NCBI GenBank assembly: GCA_037951165.1
Contig: JBBDHG010000125.1
Location: forward strand, 1,060,001-1,124,000
Length of the DNA: 64,000 bases
From: Lophius americanus
Taxonomy: Eukaryota; Chordata; Actinopteri; Lophiiformes; Lophiidae
Reading direction: 5' to 3'
Shown here: in pieces, positions 26,561 through 39,800 of the stretch
How the letters are laid out: each line of letters opens with the position of its first letter
Position numbering within the stretch: the first letter of the stretch is position 1
The notes under the pieces: generated by a model
Databases searched by the model: none
Seen by the model: the letters and a program-made list of their open reading frames with translations, nothing else
What the model was told of the DNA's origin: nothing
Made by a program: the position numbers and the translations under genes

Positions 26561-27260
26561 TCACCAAAACCGCTCAATTAAGTGCTACATCCTACGGTTG
26601 TGCTGAATTTACTGAACAAAGTTATTTCTAATTAACTTAACAAATTATGTTGCATGTGTTAAACATAATTCCAACAGCCTTTACGTTCACAGTGAAGTAT
26701 TACAGTTATGCAATGTTTTAACTGCCAAAGAATCAACTTTAAACATAATGAAGTCATAACATGCATCAATATCTATGTTTCATTTATTGAACACTGTTAT
26801 GTTGCATGTGTTTACATACCTACTTATATGCATATGGTATAATTTGCACAAAAACTGGCTTCTGCTGCTTTATCCTCCTCTCATGGTAAATGTTATTTAT
26901 TTATATTTATGCTAGAATTTGTTGAATGCATGTTGATTCTATATCGCGAAGCCTTGAATTGTCAAAGATGCAACTTTCTATTTGTTTCAACTTAAAAACT
27001 TCATGTAATGTAAACAACATCCATGTTTCATTTACTGGACACAAATATGTTACTTGTACGAAACACAATTATGTTGAATTTTAAAAAACACAATTCATTT
27101 ATGTTTCATTTCCTTTATTATGTGCTGTGTCCCATGTTCCTTGATTATGTTTAAAGGAACATAGTCGTTATTCAATTATATTGATTTTTTTTAAACACAG
27201 TCATGTTGAATTTACTAAACAAAGTTAGGTTTCCTTCACTAAACTCAATTATGTCATCCT
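26560..27260 (+). repeat. degenerate tandem repeat (acacaattatgttgaatttact type)
   Basis: Blocks such as catgtttcatttactg-acac, aattatgttgaattt, actaaacaaagtta and tatgttgcatgtgttaaaca recur at least six times over 700 bp with shifting spacing and about 70-80% similarity. It looks like an old satellite-like array or a fragmented element. Confidence 0.55.
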
Positions 27261-29806
27261 AATACTGTTACGCCAATGCAATGAAACTCAAAAGTTTTTT
27301 TTCAAGGATGGAACAAGAATCTAATTGTTTAAATGTAAAAAAGAGAATACACTGTCTCTTTCCAAGCCCTGCCTGTATTAACTGTTCCGCAAGAGGGTAT
27401 TTAACCCCCCAATACATCATGTCCTTGCTTATTTCCCAACGCTCTGTTCAGGAATATCGAGGGGATGGCGTTATTGTCTATGGGAACAGCCTTTAAATCC
27501 ACCTGTCCTTCCTCTGCCCCACAAACTATCCAGGAAAAGACTTTCTCGGATGAATCATCTCCTTTCTAAGAGGCTCCTGACAGCTGATTACATTTTACCA
27601 AACCAGACTAGACATTCAAGTAAAATTTGGGATAAAAGTGGCTGAAATGTAATATGATACTATTTTTTTTCAGCTGTGTTTCAGTGACTATAACAGTTAT
27701 AAGAGCAAACATCATAATGCAACCCAGTGTCTAGACAAATCATTGTCTTTGAATTATGTCTAAACTATGTGACTTAGTCTTGTCGTTTTTGATCGGGTGT
27801 TTCATAATTCTTATTTTATTTCAATCGCATTCCTGGAGCCTGTCCCAAATATCTTTCACGTTTATCGCAAGAAGTTTCTGCACCATTGGTGAGATCAATA
27901 TTAAATATTTATCTTGATGTTCAAAATGCTAAAGGAGTTCTTATTAAACACAGAAATTAAAGGGCAGTTCCCCAGAAAATCAAAAATACAAACTTTTGTT
28001 CTATCCTTGCAGAACAGCACGATGGATAAACTAATACAACTTACCCTTGAAGTCCATGTGGTCACCAGGGGCCACCAAAGGCTTTGTTTATCCCAAGGTT
28101 GTTGTTTTTTTACAATTCAATTATATTGTTTGAACGACATTATATTCAGAGAAGCCAAGCGATACTTGTTCTAATATCTTAAGAGTGAGATTCAAAATAT
28201 AGTGGAAGTGTAAAAAATATGCAAAGGTTTATATTAGTGTGACGTAAGAAGAAAAGAATGACACTAGTAAACAAAAATTTGAAAGAAATGATTTGACGCT
28301 AGATAATCTTATAGATCCAAGAGGGATTTTACAGCTGATTTCTGCACAAGTAAAATAATATATAATATAGAATTTAGTATATTAGAGCCATTTGATCTAC
28401 ACTTTCACATCCAGATGTTGGGTAATGAACACCAAAAGTTATTTTGAATATAGAATAATAATGTAAGCCAGAAAATTCAGGTAGTTAAATTGATCTTGCA
28501 TAGGGCCCCTAAAAAGGTTTGGGACTGCTCTGTCTAGCTGGTGCTGCTTATCCATCTAGACCATATCTGAAATATCAGCTGTAGGGATATGTGTTTTGTC
28601 AAAGTAGCACAAAGACATCATTTATCAACATTAATGTCTCTTTCAAAGACTCATGATCACTATTGATGGTCATCAACAGATCTTTCTTATTTACTGTTTC
28701 ATGTCTGAAGTATTTTCTTCAAATTATCATTATACCATTATATTACTGTGCAGACGGAAGCATGCATATTAAATTACAACAGCATGAGAACTCAGTTGAT
28801 GATGAAGACACCATGTCTTTATTTAGTCCCGTCACATGTCCCTGTCCATGATTGGACACTTTGATACACAGTAATTCAGTGTGGTTTGGTAGAGAGAGAA
28901 CAGTTCCTGCGTGAAACGTCTCAAAACATGGTCTGTAGATTATCTAAACTAGATCATGATTCCTGGAAAGAGTCTTTCTGTTGTTTAGTTTTTCGAATGT
29001 CGTTTTTCAAATGCTCAATCGCGCTTCAGTAAGGAGATATAAAGAGTTAATAAAAGATTAATTTATATCAAAACAGATGATATGTGGTAGGTCTTTGAGT
29101 TAGGGTCCGCGGAGAGTAAGAACTCGGGCCGTAATCACAGAAACCACTTTCGGCACGGATGTATCTGTGCTTTGATTCTTTGTTTGACCAATATGACTGA
29201 TACTGAAGACATGCAGCTGGAAGCAATCAAATGTTTTGACCTCATTTTGGCTTGAGAAGCTGTCCTGTCGTCCATCTTAAGATACAAATACCATTCAATC
29301 AGGAGAGACTGAGAATTAAAAAAAAAAAGAAGAAGTTTATTCTTTTTGATATGTGATATTTAGTCCCTTAGAAAGTCTTGGGCGTTCAGAGTCTTTGGGG
29401 AGATTGTGATGGCAGGGTATAAACCCTGAGCAGCAGCAGGTGTACCCCTCTTTGGAGTCTGGGTGCTGGCGGTCGTGGCTGATGACTCTGTTGAGACTGA
29501 TGAATGATGAGGCTGATTGATCCCTGGGGACCGGACAGAGATGGGGAGGTGGAGGCATCAAAGAACTAGATGAAAGGAGCAGTCACATTTAAAAGACAGC
29601 TGCAAGAAGATATGCGGAGCTTGACCATGATATTGGATAGATGTGGCTGGTTGAATGAGCAGAGCTGTCATCAATTGACGCTCCATGACCATGACCTGAG
29701 CATGTGTGAAAGGTGAGAAGATTGGAACGGTATGAAGCAGTATCTTTGGCCTTAAAGTGAAAGGGATAGTTTCCCTCACTGAACTCTGATAGATCTTCAT
29801 TCTACG
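27261..29806. other. intergenic, nothing recognised
   Basis: No supported gene. The + strand open frame near 27914-28174 has no known motif. Confidence 0.45.
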
Positions 29807-30110
29807 GTAAATGGACTTTACTTATACAGCCCTTTAATAGTCTGCTCGACCACTCAAAGCGCTATTACAACACGAGTCAGCGTTCACCCACTCACACAAA
29901 CATTCACCCAGTGCCGTGCAAGGCGCCACTTGCTCAGGATCAGGAGCAGTAACCATTCACGCCATCATTCACACACTAATAGAACAGCCATTGGGAGCAC
30001 CTTGGGGTTCGGTTTCTTGCTAAAGAACACTTCGACATGCTGACTGCATTGGCCGGGGAGCCAACCACCGACCATCAGATAAGTGAACAACCGCTCTACC
30101 AATATGTTCA
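29807..30110 (-). mobile_element. tRNA-like SINE, reverse orientation
   Basis: This is the reverse complement of the family at 38941-39248. Shared blocks include ggtaaatggac, tttacttatacagc, gaccactcaaagcgct, atcaggagcagtaaccattc, gggttcggtttcttgct, cacttcgacatgctgac and agtgaacaaccgctctacca. The last corresponds to the A-box side of the tRNA-like head. The family is, as I recall, very common in percomorph fishes. Confidence 0.75.
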
Positions 30111-31000
30111 AAACATTCTGGATGGATAAATAGAGGGAAAATATGTCTTCATGACTTTGTAACGAGATATCTGTTTAGTTGTTAGTGCTCAATCTGAGGG
30201 ATAGATAATAAAAATGTTTCATGATGAGGGATGAAGATGTACACGAAGAGCGAAGGGCCGGTTGGGAGTCTGACGAAATTATGCCTTTGGAAAATTTTGA
30301 ATTTGTAGTTTAAAAAGATAAAAAACAGGCATTCTCTGAACCGGACGACTTTTGGTTTTCAGAGGGAGCTAAATACTCGATGTGAAAAGGTTTGAAAAAG
30401 AGAGAAGCCCATGAATGTTCTGTGCTGCCATAGAACACAGTACACTGTAAAGACCACCATAATGGGTTGAGGAATTTACAGCAATAAAACATGCTGATGA
30501 CATTTTAAGTTACGTTTGATAACAAGAGAAAGTCGTGGACTGGAGATATAAACTAGATAAACGAGGGGTACAGCTCATGAAACTCAAACCTTCAAGAGAA
30601 ATAGAGATCTGTTTTTCAGTTCCGCTCCCAACACTTCATATGGTTTTATTGTTCTTTGTCCGTGCAAAACTGCTGCAGGGGGTTTCATAGTAGAATGAGG
30701 GGAGGAGAGGCAGATATCAAGAGCTTTGAATGGTACTAGTGACTAATGGTGAAACAGAAGAAGCAGTAATATCAACACTGGATTCCTTTTGCTCAGTGTT
30801 TGCCTGCAGGGAGGGCTCTCTGGATGCAGATCATTTTAAACAATATTTCAGTTTTAACTGCAGTTTGATGCCTTTGTGTAAACCTTCTCCATTTCATGCC
30901 TGCTGAAGGTTAGGGTGAATAGCATCATTTATGATTCTGTCAGGGAGTCGCTCTGTTTCCTTCTCATGCTGATATAATATGTCTCCTTATTGCCATCAAC
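30111..31000. other. intergenic, nothing recognised
   Basis: No gene or repeat recognised. Confidence 0.45.
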
Positions 31001-31004
31001 AACT

Positions 31005-31150
31005 CCTCTCCCCTGAGGTGTTCCCCAGGGTTCAGAGCTTCGTCCTCTGCTTTTCTTTCTCCACATGCTCCCCCTTGGTCACTTCATTCATCATCTGCTG
31101 CGCCGATGACAGCCGGCTTTACGTCTCCATTACACCCGTCACTCCTGCAA
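31005..31150 (+). pseudogene. L2-like LINE reverse transcriptase fragment
   Basis: One frame reads GVPQGSELRPLLFFLHMLP, the conserved block before the catalytic box. After a frame change it reads CCADDSRLYVS, the eroded form of CYADDTQLYLS, so the two catalytic aspartates are still visible. It is a short dead fragment. Confidence 0.75.
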
Positions 31151-31834
31151 CTCATCGCCACACACACATACAATATAAATATAGATTGTGTTCATTACAT
31201 ATAAAAAAATCACACAAAGATAAGTAAATGATACAAGCATGGGAATGTCAAAACAAATTCAATAAAAATAGAATAAGATAAAGTAGTATTGTATAACTTA
31301 TGTAGTATTTTAAAGGTAAAAGAAATTTTAGATGGAATAAATGTAAGGACATCAGAGCTGTGTGAGGAGGTCAAATTATCTGGTTAATGCTTTAGCTGCT
31401 ACATTTTGTATATGCTGCGCTTTATATATTGACAGTTTAGGTCGACGCTTTGGGATACCCGTACCCCCTAGAGGTACATCAGGGCACTGCAGGTCGTACG
31501 TGAGCTTTATTTTTAAATGGCATGCATAATTTCCAACATAACTTTGGTGTAATAAGTTAAATCAAATTCATAATGTAAATCAATACGTTAAAATTTTATT
31601 TTCACTCTTATTATTCAAAATTAATTAATTAACCGTAAATTGCAAACAACAATCACATTCAGGTTCAGAGCGGGAAGTTTGAATATTTAAAGACCGAAAC
31701 ATCTACGTCCTGGCTGAGCCCTAGCACCTTAGTGATGGAGTGTTAATAAAAAGAATCTCATAGTGATGGCATGGCATGGTGACGTACGTCTTTATAAAGA
31801 CATTTATCAGTGGGTACCTGAGTGAAAAAATAAT

Positions 31835-32370
31835 TTAAAAAGTGAGACCCACTGTATAGACTATCCAGCGAAAAGTGTTGTATGAAAGAACAATCCTAGA
31901 TGGAATGATTGTATGGATGACTGTTTCTGTATCAGCTTTGGAAAGTATGGGATTGGTCTTAGAAATAGTTTGAAAATAGAAGAGTGCAGTCTCAGTGATG
32001 TCACTGATGTGTACGCCAAAAACAATATCTGGATCAAGTATGACACTAATATTTTCAACAATATTATTTTGTGAGATTGTGGAACCAGTTAGGTTCAAAG
32101 GGAGATTTTTGAAATAGTTTCTGATTTGATTTTGATTTAGAACTAACATTTCAGTTTTATCTGTATTTTAAAAACAATTTATTAAAAATGACGGCAACTA
32201 GTTTTTATTTCTGAGAGGAATAGAGCTGATTTGTAAAGCTGTGTATTGTCTGCATGAGAATCAAAGTGTAATTTGCAGCAGTTAATTAGTGCGGTGACAT
32301 ATAAATATAAAATAAGACATATAAAATAAAAAAAAGGCCAAGCACAGATCCATAACAGATCCAAACATTA
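31835..32370 (-). pseudogene. L2-like LINE reverse transcriptase remnant
   Basis: In coding order on the - strand, the part near 32364-32182 carries an FYFICLILYLY stretch and HADNTQLYKSALFLSEIK, the eroded catalytic box with one aspartate lost to asparagine. The part 32149-31835 then reads VENISVILDPDIVFGVHISD and TNPILSKADTETVIHTIIPS. These match the order VRNLGVIFDSDL-SFKSHI and RPLLSLADAEKLIHAFISSR of L2-clade proteins. Stops separate the pieces. Confidence 0.8.
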
Positions 32371-32697
32371 TCAGATACATAAAGAATGTGATTTATTCAC
32401 TCACAACTTGTGTCTTGAATCGCCAGTCTCTGTCTGGCAACACATTATACATAAAAATGATAAACAGCCTTTTTACACTTCAAACATACAGCTTTCCTGC
32501 TCCATCTACATTTCTGCTGCTGAAACCCTGATCTATGCTTTCCGTTCAGCCACACTCAAACACTGTTACACAGTATTATTCCGTATGGCACATTATCAAA
32601 AATGCTGAATAACCCTGAGTACATCTGACTTGGCTACTTGCCTGCTCCCCAATCTGCTCAGGCTCTGTACCATAATAACCATAATAGATTATATTTA

Positions 32698-32700
<3 letters not shown>

Positions 32701-32791
<91 letters not shown>
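32701..32791 (+). repeat. (CA)45 microsatellite
   Basis: 91 nt of perfect CA repeat. Confidence 0.97.
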
Positions 32792-32792
<1 letters not shown>

Positions 32793-33199
32793 ACCACGTG
32801 ACAGATGTGACAGACTCGGGTGTTTTATGGAATCGTCATCACTGCTACATTTGGGTAACTGTTCCGTGTTCGCCGGAGATCCTTCGTGTTTAGTCCGATA
32901 CTGTTTCATGGATCATTTTCACATTTTATACTCACACACGCCTTAGTTCGAGGAAGAACTGGATTGATTTTGACAATGGTGGGTTGTATATTTCTGATTT
33001 ATCTATATATTGCTGAACTGTTGGTCCAATTTACTCCAAATTTGTTGCATGTGAATCAACTCATCTATCTTGTATACTTTGTGATTTACCCTTATAGTTC
33101 ATATTTTATGAACTAGGGGGTGCTTTTTTTGAAAAAAAACCAAACTTCCAAAAATTCTATGCATATGAATAGACTAGAGGAGATCTATCTTGAGTATGA

Positions 33200-33531
33200 C
33201 ATATTTTACTAAAACAGATCAGATTTTACGCTAACAAATCATATTTTACTCTAAAAGATCATATTTTACCCTAACAGATCATATTTTACCCTAACAGGAC
33301 TTAAAACTTTCCTTTTTAGCAGAACCTATAACTGTAACTAACATTAATGCTTTTGGTCACGTTTTTGTATAGTTATTATTTTATTTTATTTTTTTATTGA
33401 TGCTTTTATCTGCTTTTGCCTTGTAGCACTTTGAGATTTGATCCAAATGTAAAGTGCATTATAAATTAAATGTATTATTATTATTAACAGATCATATTTT
33501 ACGCTAACAGATCATATTTTACTCACAAGGG
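33200..33531 (+). repeat. 20-bp tandem array interrupted by a LINE insertion
   Basis: The unit is about cagatcatattttacsctaa. Around five units lie at 33200-33297 and two more at 33485-33531. The interruption is the L2-like fragment, and taacag flanks it on both sides. Confidence 0.85.
33298..33484 (+). mobile_element. 5'-truncated L2-like LINE insertion
   Basis: From 33300 one frame reads LKTFLFSRTYNCN and stops at 33341. This is the C-terminal end of L2-clade ORF2 (usually LKTHLFS-AY). A 3' UTR with tagcactttgagatttg and an (ATT)n tail follow. The hexamer taacag at 33292-33297 recurs at 33485-33490 and fits a target-site duplication. Confidence 0.8.
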
Positions 33532-33960
33532 GAGCTTTATTTTGTGAAAAATATTGTCTTTCAGACATTTTGAGTACAATCAGGGGAATCGCTCTTACAA
33601 AACAATGATTGTGGACCTTTCAAGGAAATACAATTTGCCGTCGTTAATGACAGCATAGGTTTAGTTTATTTAATGATCGTCCTTCCCTGTGGGTGCTCTG
33701 ACTTCAGATAGAGGCACCAATAATTGAGTGCTTGGATATTCTCTACCCAATACATTAATTCGCAGACCAATCCATCTTAAAGATGTATCTCAAAACTCAC
33801 CATTTTTCTGTTTCTAATGTTCAATCTGATGTCCTGCACACCCGGTCGATTTTTATTTGCTTTCAAACATGCTTTGACTATCTTTAAAATAGCTCATATG
33901 TGCTCTTAAATGCTTTCCTTTCCCCAAAGTTTGTCTCATCTCTGGTTTTCATTTCTCAGC

Positions 33961-34099
33961 TCTAAATCCCTCCCTTCATCCTGATTCCTCTCTTTTGTAC
34001 AAATCTCACTCCTCCTCCTCCTCCTCTTCTCCCGCCTCCCCGTGCCGTCTTCCTGCTGATAGTGAATGCTAATCTTCTCCTATGAATTCTGTCTCGCAG
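33961..34099 (+). promoter_or_regulatory. fhl3: pyrimidine-rich tract and acceptor of fhl3 first coding exon
   Basis: A long C/T-rich stretch with (CTC)n near 34008-34030 leads to ctgtctcgcag at 34099. It supports an upstream 5' UTR exon rather than a start at this exon. Confidence 0.65.
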
Positions 34100-34123
34100 G
34101 AGGCCCGCCACAGAAAATACATT

Positions 34124-34279
34124 ATGAGTGACCAATTCAACTGCAAGAACTGCAACGAGTCCCTTTGCGGACGCAAATACATCCAGGTGGAGGACAACCC
34201 TCACTGCATCCCCTGCTACGACAGCCTGCACGCCAACACCTGTCAGGAATGCAAAGAAGTCATTGGTCATAATGCCAAG
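34124..34279 (+). CDS. fhl3: fhl3 coding exon 1
   Basis: The exon begins at 34100 after gcag, with 24 nt of apparent 5' UTR, then ATG. It codes residues 1-52 (half LIM finger and the first two cysteines of LIM1) and ends at AAG|GTGAGT. The 24 nt before ATG are also open in frame, but family starts favour the ATG. Confidence 0.95.
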
Positions 34280-36821
34280 GTGAGTTAAAACTCGCCGAAA
34301 AACCTACAATTTTAGGTTTCAAAAGTATTTGCAGTTTCTTATTGTCCTAAAGTTTATTTATTGTACATAACTCCCGATTGAGGTCGTGCCATACCTACCC
34401 GTGTTACATGGTGTGATGATACTTAACTGAAACTGAGGAGTTAACCATTGATTTCAGGCAGAATACTGACACACTGAAAAAAGAGAACATTATACATGAT
34501 GATGTGGAAATTGTGGATCTCCTATCTCCTTATCTCGGCATTGTGTTTCATTCACAACTGAAGTCTGATGTAATCAGAGAATTGATTGTCAAAAAGTTGC
34601 ATCAAATAATTTATTAATGCAAAAGGCCTTGCATTCTCTTTTACCTGCTGGTATTATGGGTTGTTAGTTACAAAACCAGAATAGCCTGAATGGTTTTGTC
34701 AGAGTTTGCTCCAAGATTAATGATGTTTAGCCGAGGGAACTGTGTTTCCTTCAGGAGAAATCTGTAGCCAATCCGATCGTGTTCCTTCAGCTAAATTCTC
34801 TCTGGGATACCTCAGCCCACAATCTATCCTTGATAATCTGCCCATGAGTAGTACAAATCTTTACTACAGGTCCTTCATTCCCTCTGCTATCAGCCTGCTT
34901 AACACAGACAACTCTTATTTCAAAGGACTATTAGTTTATAGTAAACATAGTTTGTTAAGTAAGTATTTAACTTAAGGATTTATAAGATACGTTGTTTTTA
35001 TTTATTGCCTTTATTTTAACTTGTCCCTTCTACTGTGCCAGATCTAAATGATCTTTTTTTACCAACATTTAAGTCTGCCTGGTTGTCTATTGGGGTTGGA
35101 TGTATGGACTGGATAGCTACAAATAAATATTATTTTTGGGATGAATGAAGTTGTTTGAACTGAACCAAACATTTCACTACATGTAATTAATATAGAATTA
35201 TTACTCATGGATTGAAACGATCTTAGCAAAAAAAGTGTAGATTTATAAATCATTGCTAAAACTCTTCACAATTAATCAGACAATCATTCTCTTGATTATA
35301 ATCATTTGGTCCTTTGCACCTTTAAAACATAGTGACAAGTAATCATCACAGTTTATCCAAGTCCAAGGTAGCTCATGAAATCCAAAAGATATTTACGTTT
35401 TAGCAATACAAATAGCATGATGATTCAATTTGCTGTTTATCAAGTAAGAATGTACGCTATCAAAATCCTGATCAATAAATTTGAGTCAGAGATTTAAAAG
35501 AGAGTCTTTGAATGTCAACTTGCTTTACCAAAGAGATGTTTATATGCATCTTACATTCAATAAATCACTAATAATTGCAATTATTTTAATCAAATGTTAT
35601 AGCAGTTATTTAACTTTTGATGCTTTTCTCACCCATAGTTGTAGATTTTCACCCCGAGGTTGAGTATAGTCAAATATGCATTTCACTGTTTTTTGATGTC
35701 TGACTCCATTATGGTCATCACTGTTTTTACAAACCAGCTGGCAACCCTGTCAGCATTAACTTACAAAACTACCCAAAGGCTGTAGTTAGTGAAAACTAAA
35801 AACGCTGCACTGGAGGAAACGCCCACAGACGCCATGAGGCCATCAGTGTCCTTTGAATTATGGACTCCCCGTGAGGGACTCGCTGTAAATTACACTCCTG
35901 CTTGTTTTGGCCGTCCCTCCTCCGCACAAGACAACATCCATCCTTCATCCTTCCCTCTGTCCCTCTGTTTGAGTTGTTTCCCCTAACATGGAACCCCACG
36001 CTTCAAAAATAAGTTTTTCAACCACTCATCAGTGGAGCCATTTATCACAGAGTTTGCTTGAACTGCTGATGAACTGGACTCTACCAGAGAAAAAACACAA
36101 AGTGTTTTTTTTCTGATTTTTAAAGAAACATTTGCTTCATGTTTTTAGCTCTTTTCAGTGTGGAGGACCTCAGGGTGTCGTAGGAAGTACGAGTGCTAAA
36201 CTCAAACTCCCACGTCGGCAAACATCCAAAACCCTCAAGAGCTCTCAGGCAGGAAACGCAATCATGTGTTTGACCATGACCTTTGACCTCCAAACAGATG
36301 GGGAAGCAGCAAATACACAATATCCCTATGAGGAATATCAACATATCAAATGTGTTCATGTAAGACCCACAATGCTTTAGTCCACCTCTCCTTCATTTCT
36401 GACAGCTTTTCCCTGAAGCCCGACTACTTTCTACTTTCAGGGGGACTACTTTATGTGGCGCAGTAATTCCAGCATTGTTGTGGAATATGTGCTACTTCAA
36501 AATAAACTACAGAGCTCATAACTATCAACATAAGATTCTGGTAACAGCAATGGTTCATTTTCAGATGAACTTCAAACTGACAGATATTTCATTTTATTAG
36601 CCAAATCACATATTCTCTTTTCTTCTTTTTTTTTACATATTTGACTTTAATCTACGAAGGAGTATAAGAACCACCATGAATACCAAAAAATATATAATAT
36701 AACATAGATTATAATAAAGTTGTAATCTTACAAGAATAAAGTCATAATCTTAATTTTGACGAGAGGGAAGATTTGCAATCTAGGCTTTTGTGATCGATTG
36801 TCGTTCCCCAGCCCTAACAAA

Positions 36822-36853
<32 letters not shown>

Positions 36854-39800
36854 GCACAAATACATCAAACACATACAGAAAGGAGCTGAGATTGACTCGG
36901 TCAAAATTACTAATTTTTAAAATTTGTCACAACATTTGTCACATATTTAACAATATCAGTTTAAAAGCCCCTAAAGAATTTTTTTTTATGTTTCAGAAGA
37001 AAACACCTGTTAACACCTTAAATGTTGAGATGAAATTTATTGTCTTTTCTTTCTGTTTATCTGTTTTGAACCGCCTTTATTTTTGCATTTACATCGATCA
37101 AGGAATCAATCAGTCAATCAATCGCCTGAAGGCCTTGTAATGGGGGGCTTGACACTGTGTTCTGAACACTAGTGCACTGTAATATGGGGTAGAACTTGAA
37201 ACCGCAACTCTGATTGAATCTTTAATATGTGCATCTGTAAGAGTTGTTCTGTGTTTGTTCTTGATGAAGTTCATATCAGAAAAGATTCACACAATTATGC
37301 ATAACAAAAAAGTACAACTTTCATTGCTGCCTTGCATTCATGTTGGTATTTTTCTGGGTCTACAAGGCGCCAAAACCTTGGTGAGTCTTGTAGGATTTGA
37401 GTGAAATGTTGTTTTGCAATGGGCTCGGCATCCAAGCTGAAAACTGCACTTAGGAGATCAGTAACAATTCATGTTTGCTTGAATGAAATGATTTGATATG
37501 AATAACACACGGCCAAAGCTTATCAAAGCCACACAACCTCCAAAATCTGTTTTGTATGAGTTGAAAGTACTTTTGTGTTGCCCTGTCCAAGGACCCAGAG
37601 AAAGAATCATTGTATTTGAGCACTGGCTGCACAGAGGGAAAATTTTTTCTCTGCTTTTGCACAGAGAAGATGTTCATCTTCACGTTGAAAGCGTTTAAGT
37701 ACTAACCATGTGAGCGATACGATCTTATCATTTCCTTGCTGTTCACAGTTCAACTGGTTCACTTTCATTGTGACGTACGTTAGAAATGCAGGGTGTAATA
37801 TCCACTCAGTGTCCTGAAGCAGTGACGCGTCCTCCCCTGGTGAATGCATGAACCCTTTGATTTCATCCAAAAATGAGACATAAAAACCTGTAAAAGCTTT
37901 ACTTTGCTCAAACATCGGATGTCAGTGTGTAGCAGCAGGTCACCATATTCAGCCGACAGCTGGCGGCTCACGAGCATACAAGCTCTTATGGCGAACAAAA
38001 TGCCTCCCTACTTTGTGCCGCTTTGGCGTTGCCACTGTTGGCGCACAAATAAGACAAACAATCTATTCTGTCACTTTGTTGAAGAATAATTCTTCCTCCC
38101 TCTGCTCATAAAGTGTTAAGTTTTTTTTTGTTCCGCCTTTTAGCCATTGCTAATCGTTGTAGCTTTGCTGCTAGTTGACATAGAATGAGTGAGAACACAG
38201 GCGACTTAAAGTGATTTTAAACTTAAATTCCAGGGCAGGTTAATGTTTTTATTATGTTATGTGCAATGTTAAACTAAATGTACAATCAAAAAAAAAAGTT
38301 TGGCCTATTTTTAGACCGTTAGCAAGGAAAGAGTGTGGACCGGATTTCAATGATACCTTGTGGAAAGCTGGGTCCTGGGGTTCTGGGCAGAGGAAAAGCT
38401 GATAAGATCTTGAAGATTATCCAGATGAAGATATGGATCCAGGCTCTTTTACATTACAAATGAAGGTGACGCTATAAAACCATCTTTCTCTGAATCCATT
38501 GCCTAAGTATGGCGATGGACTTTTTTCTTGTGAAGGAGACCAAAAATAAACAACAAATTACAACATAATAAAAATAACATGAATACATTTCTTAACACAG
38601 TGTTTTCAACTTTATAGCTTCCAAATTTGTGTAAACAATTAAGATTGTGCTAGAAGTATTTTCAGTAAGATTATAAAGTAAGTGCTTAAAATGAGACATT
38701 TAGACAGGAAGACATTAAAGTTTGGTATTCGTTTTACCTTTTTTGCTGGTGTGGATGTGGAATTTAGCTAAAATAAGGTTGACATAGACTGCACTTATAT
38801 GGCGTATTTCCAGTTTGCAGTCCTACATTGTTGACCGAGGCTGCCATGTAAGACGCCGACAGTTCATTAGGATTGATATCCATTCAGGCCATCTTTCACA
38901 CACCAATGGAACAGGTTCCGGGGGTTGAACCATGGTGACAGGGACGGTGGCTCAGTTGGCAGAGCGGTTGTCCACTTATCTGAAGGTCTGGTCTGAACCC
39001 CGTCCACTGCAGTTCACACGTCGAAGTGTCCTTGAGCAAGATACTGAACCCCAAGTTGCTCCCAATGGCTGTTCCATTGGTGTGTGAATGGTTACTGCTC
39101 CTGATGAACAGGTGGCACCTTGCATGGTAACCTCTATCATCCCTGTATGAATGTTTGTGTGAATGGGGGAATGTTGACTCATGCTGTAAAAGCGCTTTGA
39201 GTAGTCAAGCAGACTAGAAAAGTGCTAAATATGTACACTCCATTTACCACCGACCTCAGATAAGTCGTTGACCACTCCACATCCTGAGCAACCATCATCG
39301 CCTGCAGAAATAAAGAAGAAAATAACATTTTCTCTGCAGGCATTTTGCCTGAGATGTGACAAAATAAAACATATTCAGTATTGAACTTGAACTGGGTATC
39401 TAATTTCCTCTTCAAAAACAGATTACTTTTAATGCTAAAATTCTGACTAATACATTCCCGAAAGAGATGAGTAATGGTTTCATGGGACTGGTGACAAGGA
39501 GACCATGAAGGGTCAACATTCATTTTTTACTTTGCAATCATGGAGGTGACTGAGATACACTTTTGTAATATTTCAAGATACACCTCTCACACCTTATTCG
39601 ACAGAAAAATCATCTCGGTGATGCCCACGCTTTCTTCCAGTCTATATGTGAATATAAATGACTGTCTTGTATCATTTTCTCATAACACTTAATATTAGTT
39701 TGTGATTGTCAAAGATCTTTCATTGCGGGGCTATGGGCCATGACTTCACCTAAGTGGTATTCACAAATTCACTTGGCAGAGGGTTTGACTCTCTGTAGTT

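Noticed and set aside
32576..32946. Open frames of repeated CV or TH residues on both strands
   Set aside because: Produced by the (CA)n microsatellite.
33200..33531. CRISPR-like array of regularly spaced repeats
   Set aside because: Units are contiguous 20-mers without unique spacers, in a vertebrate genome; it is a minisatellite with an insertion.
38948..39000. tRNA gene suggested by A and B boxes
   Set aside because: The body after the B box continues as a dispersed repeat of about 300 bp also present in reverse at 29807-30110; it is a SINE head, not a tRNA gene.
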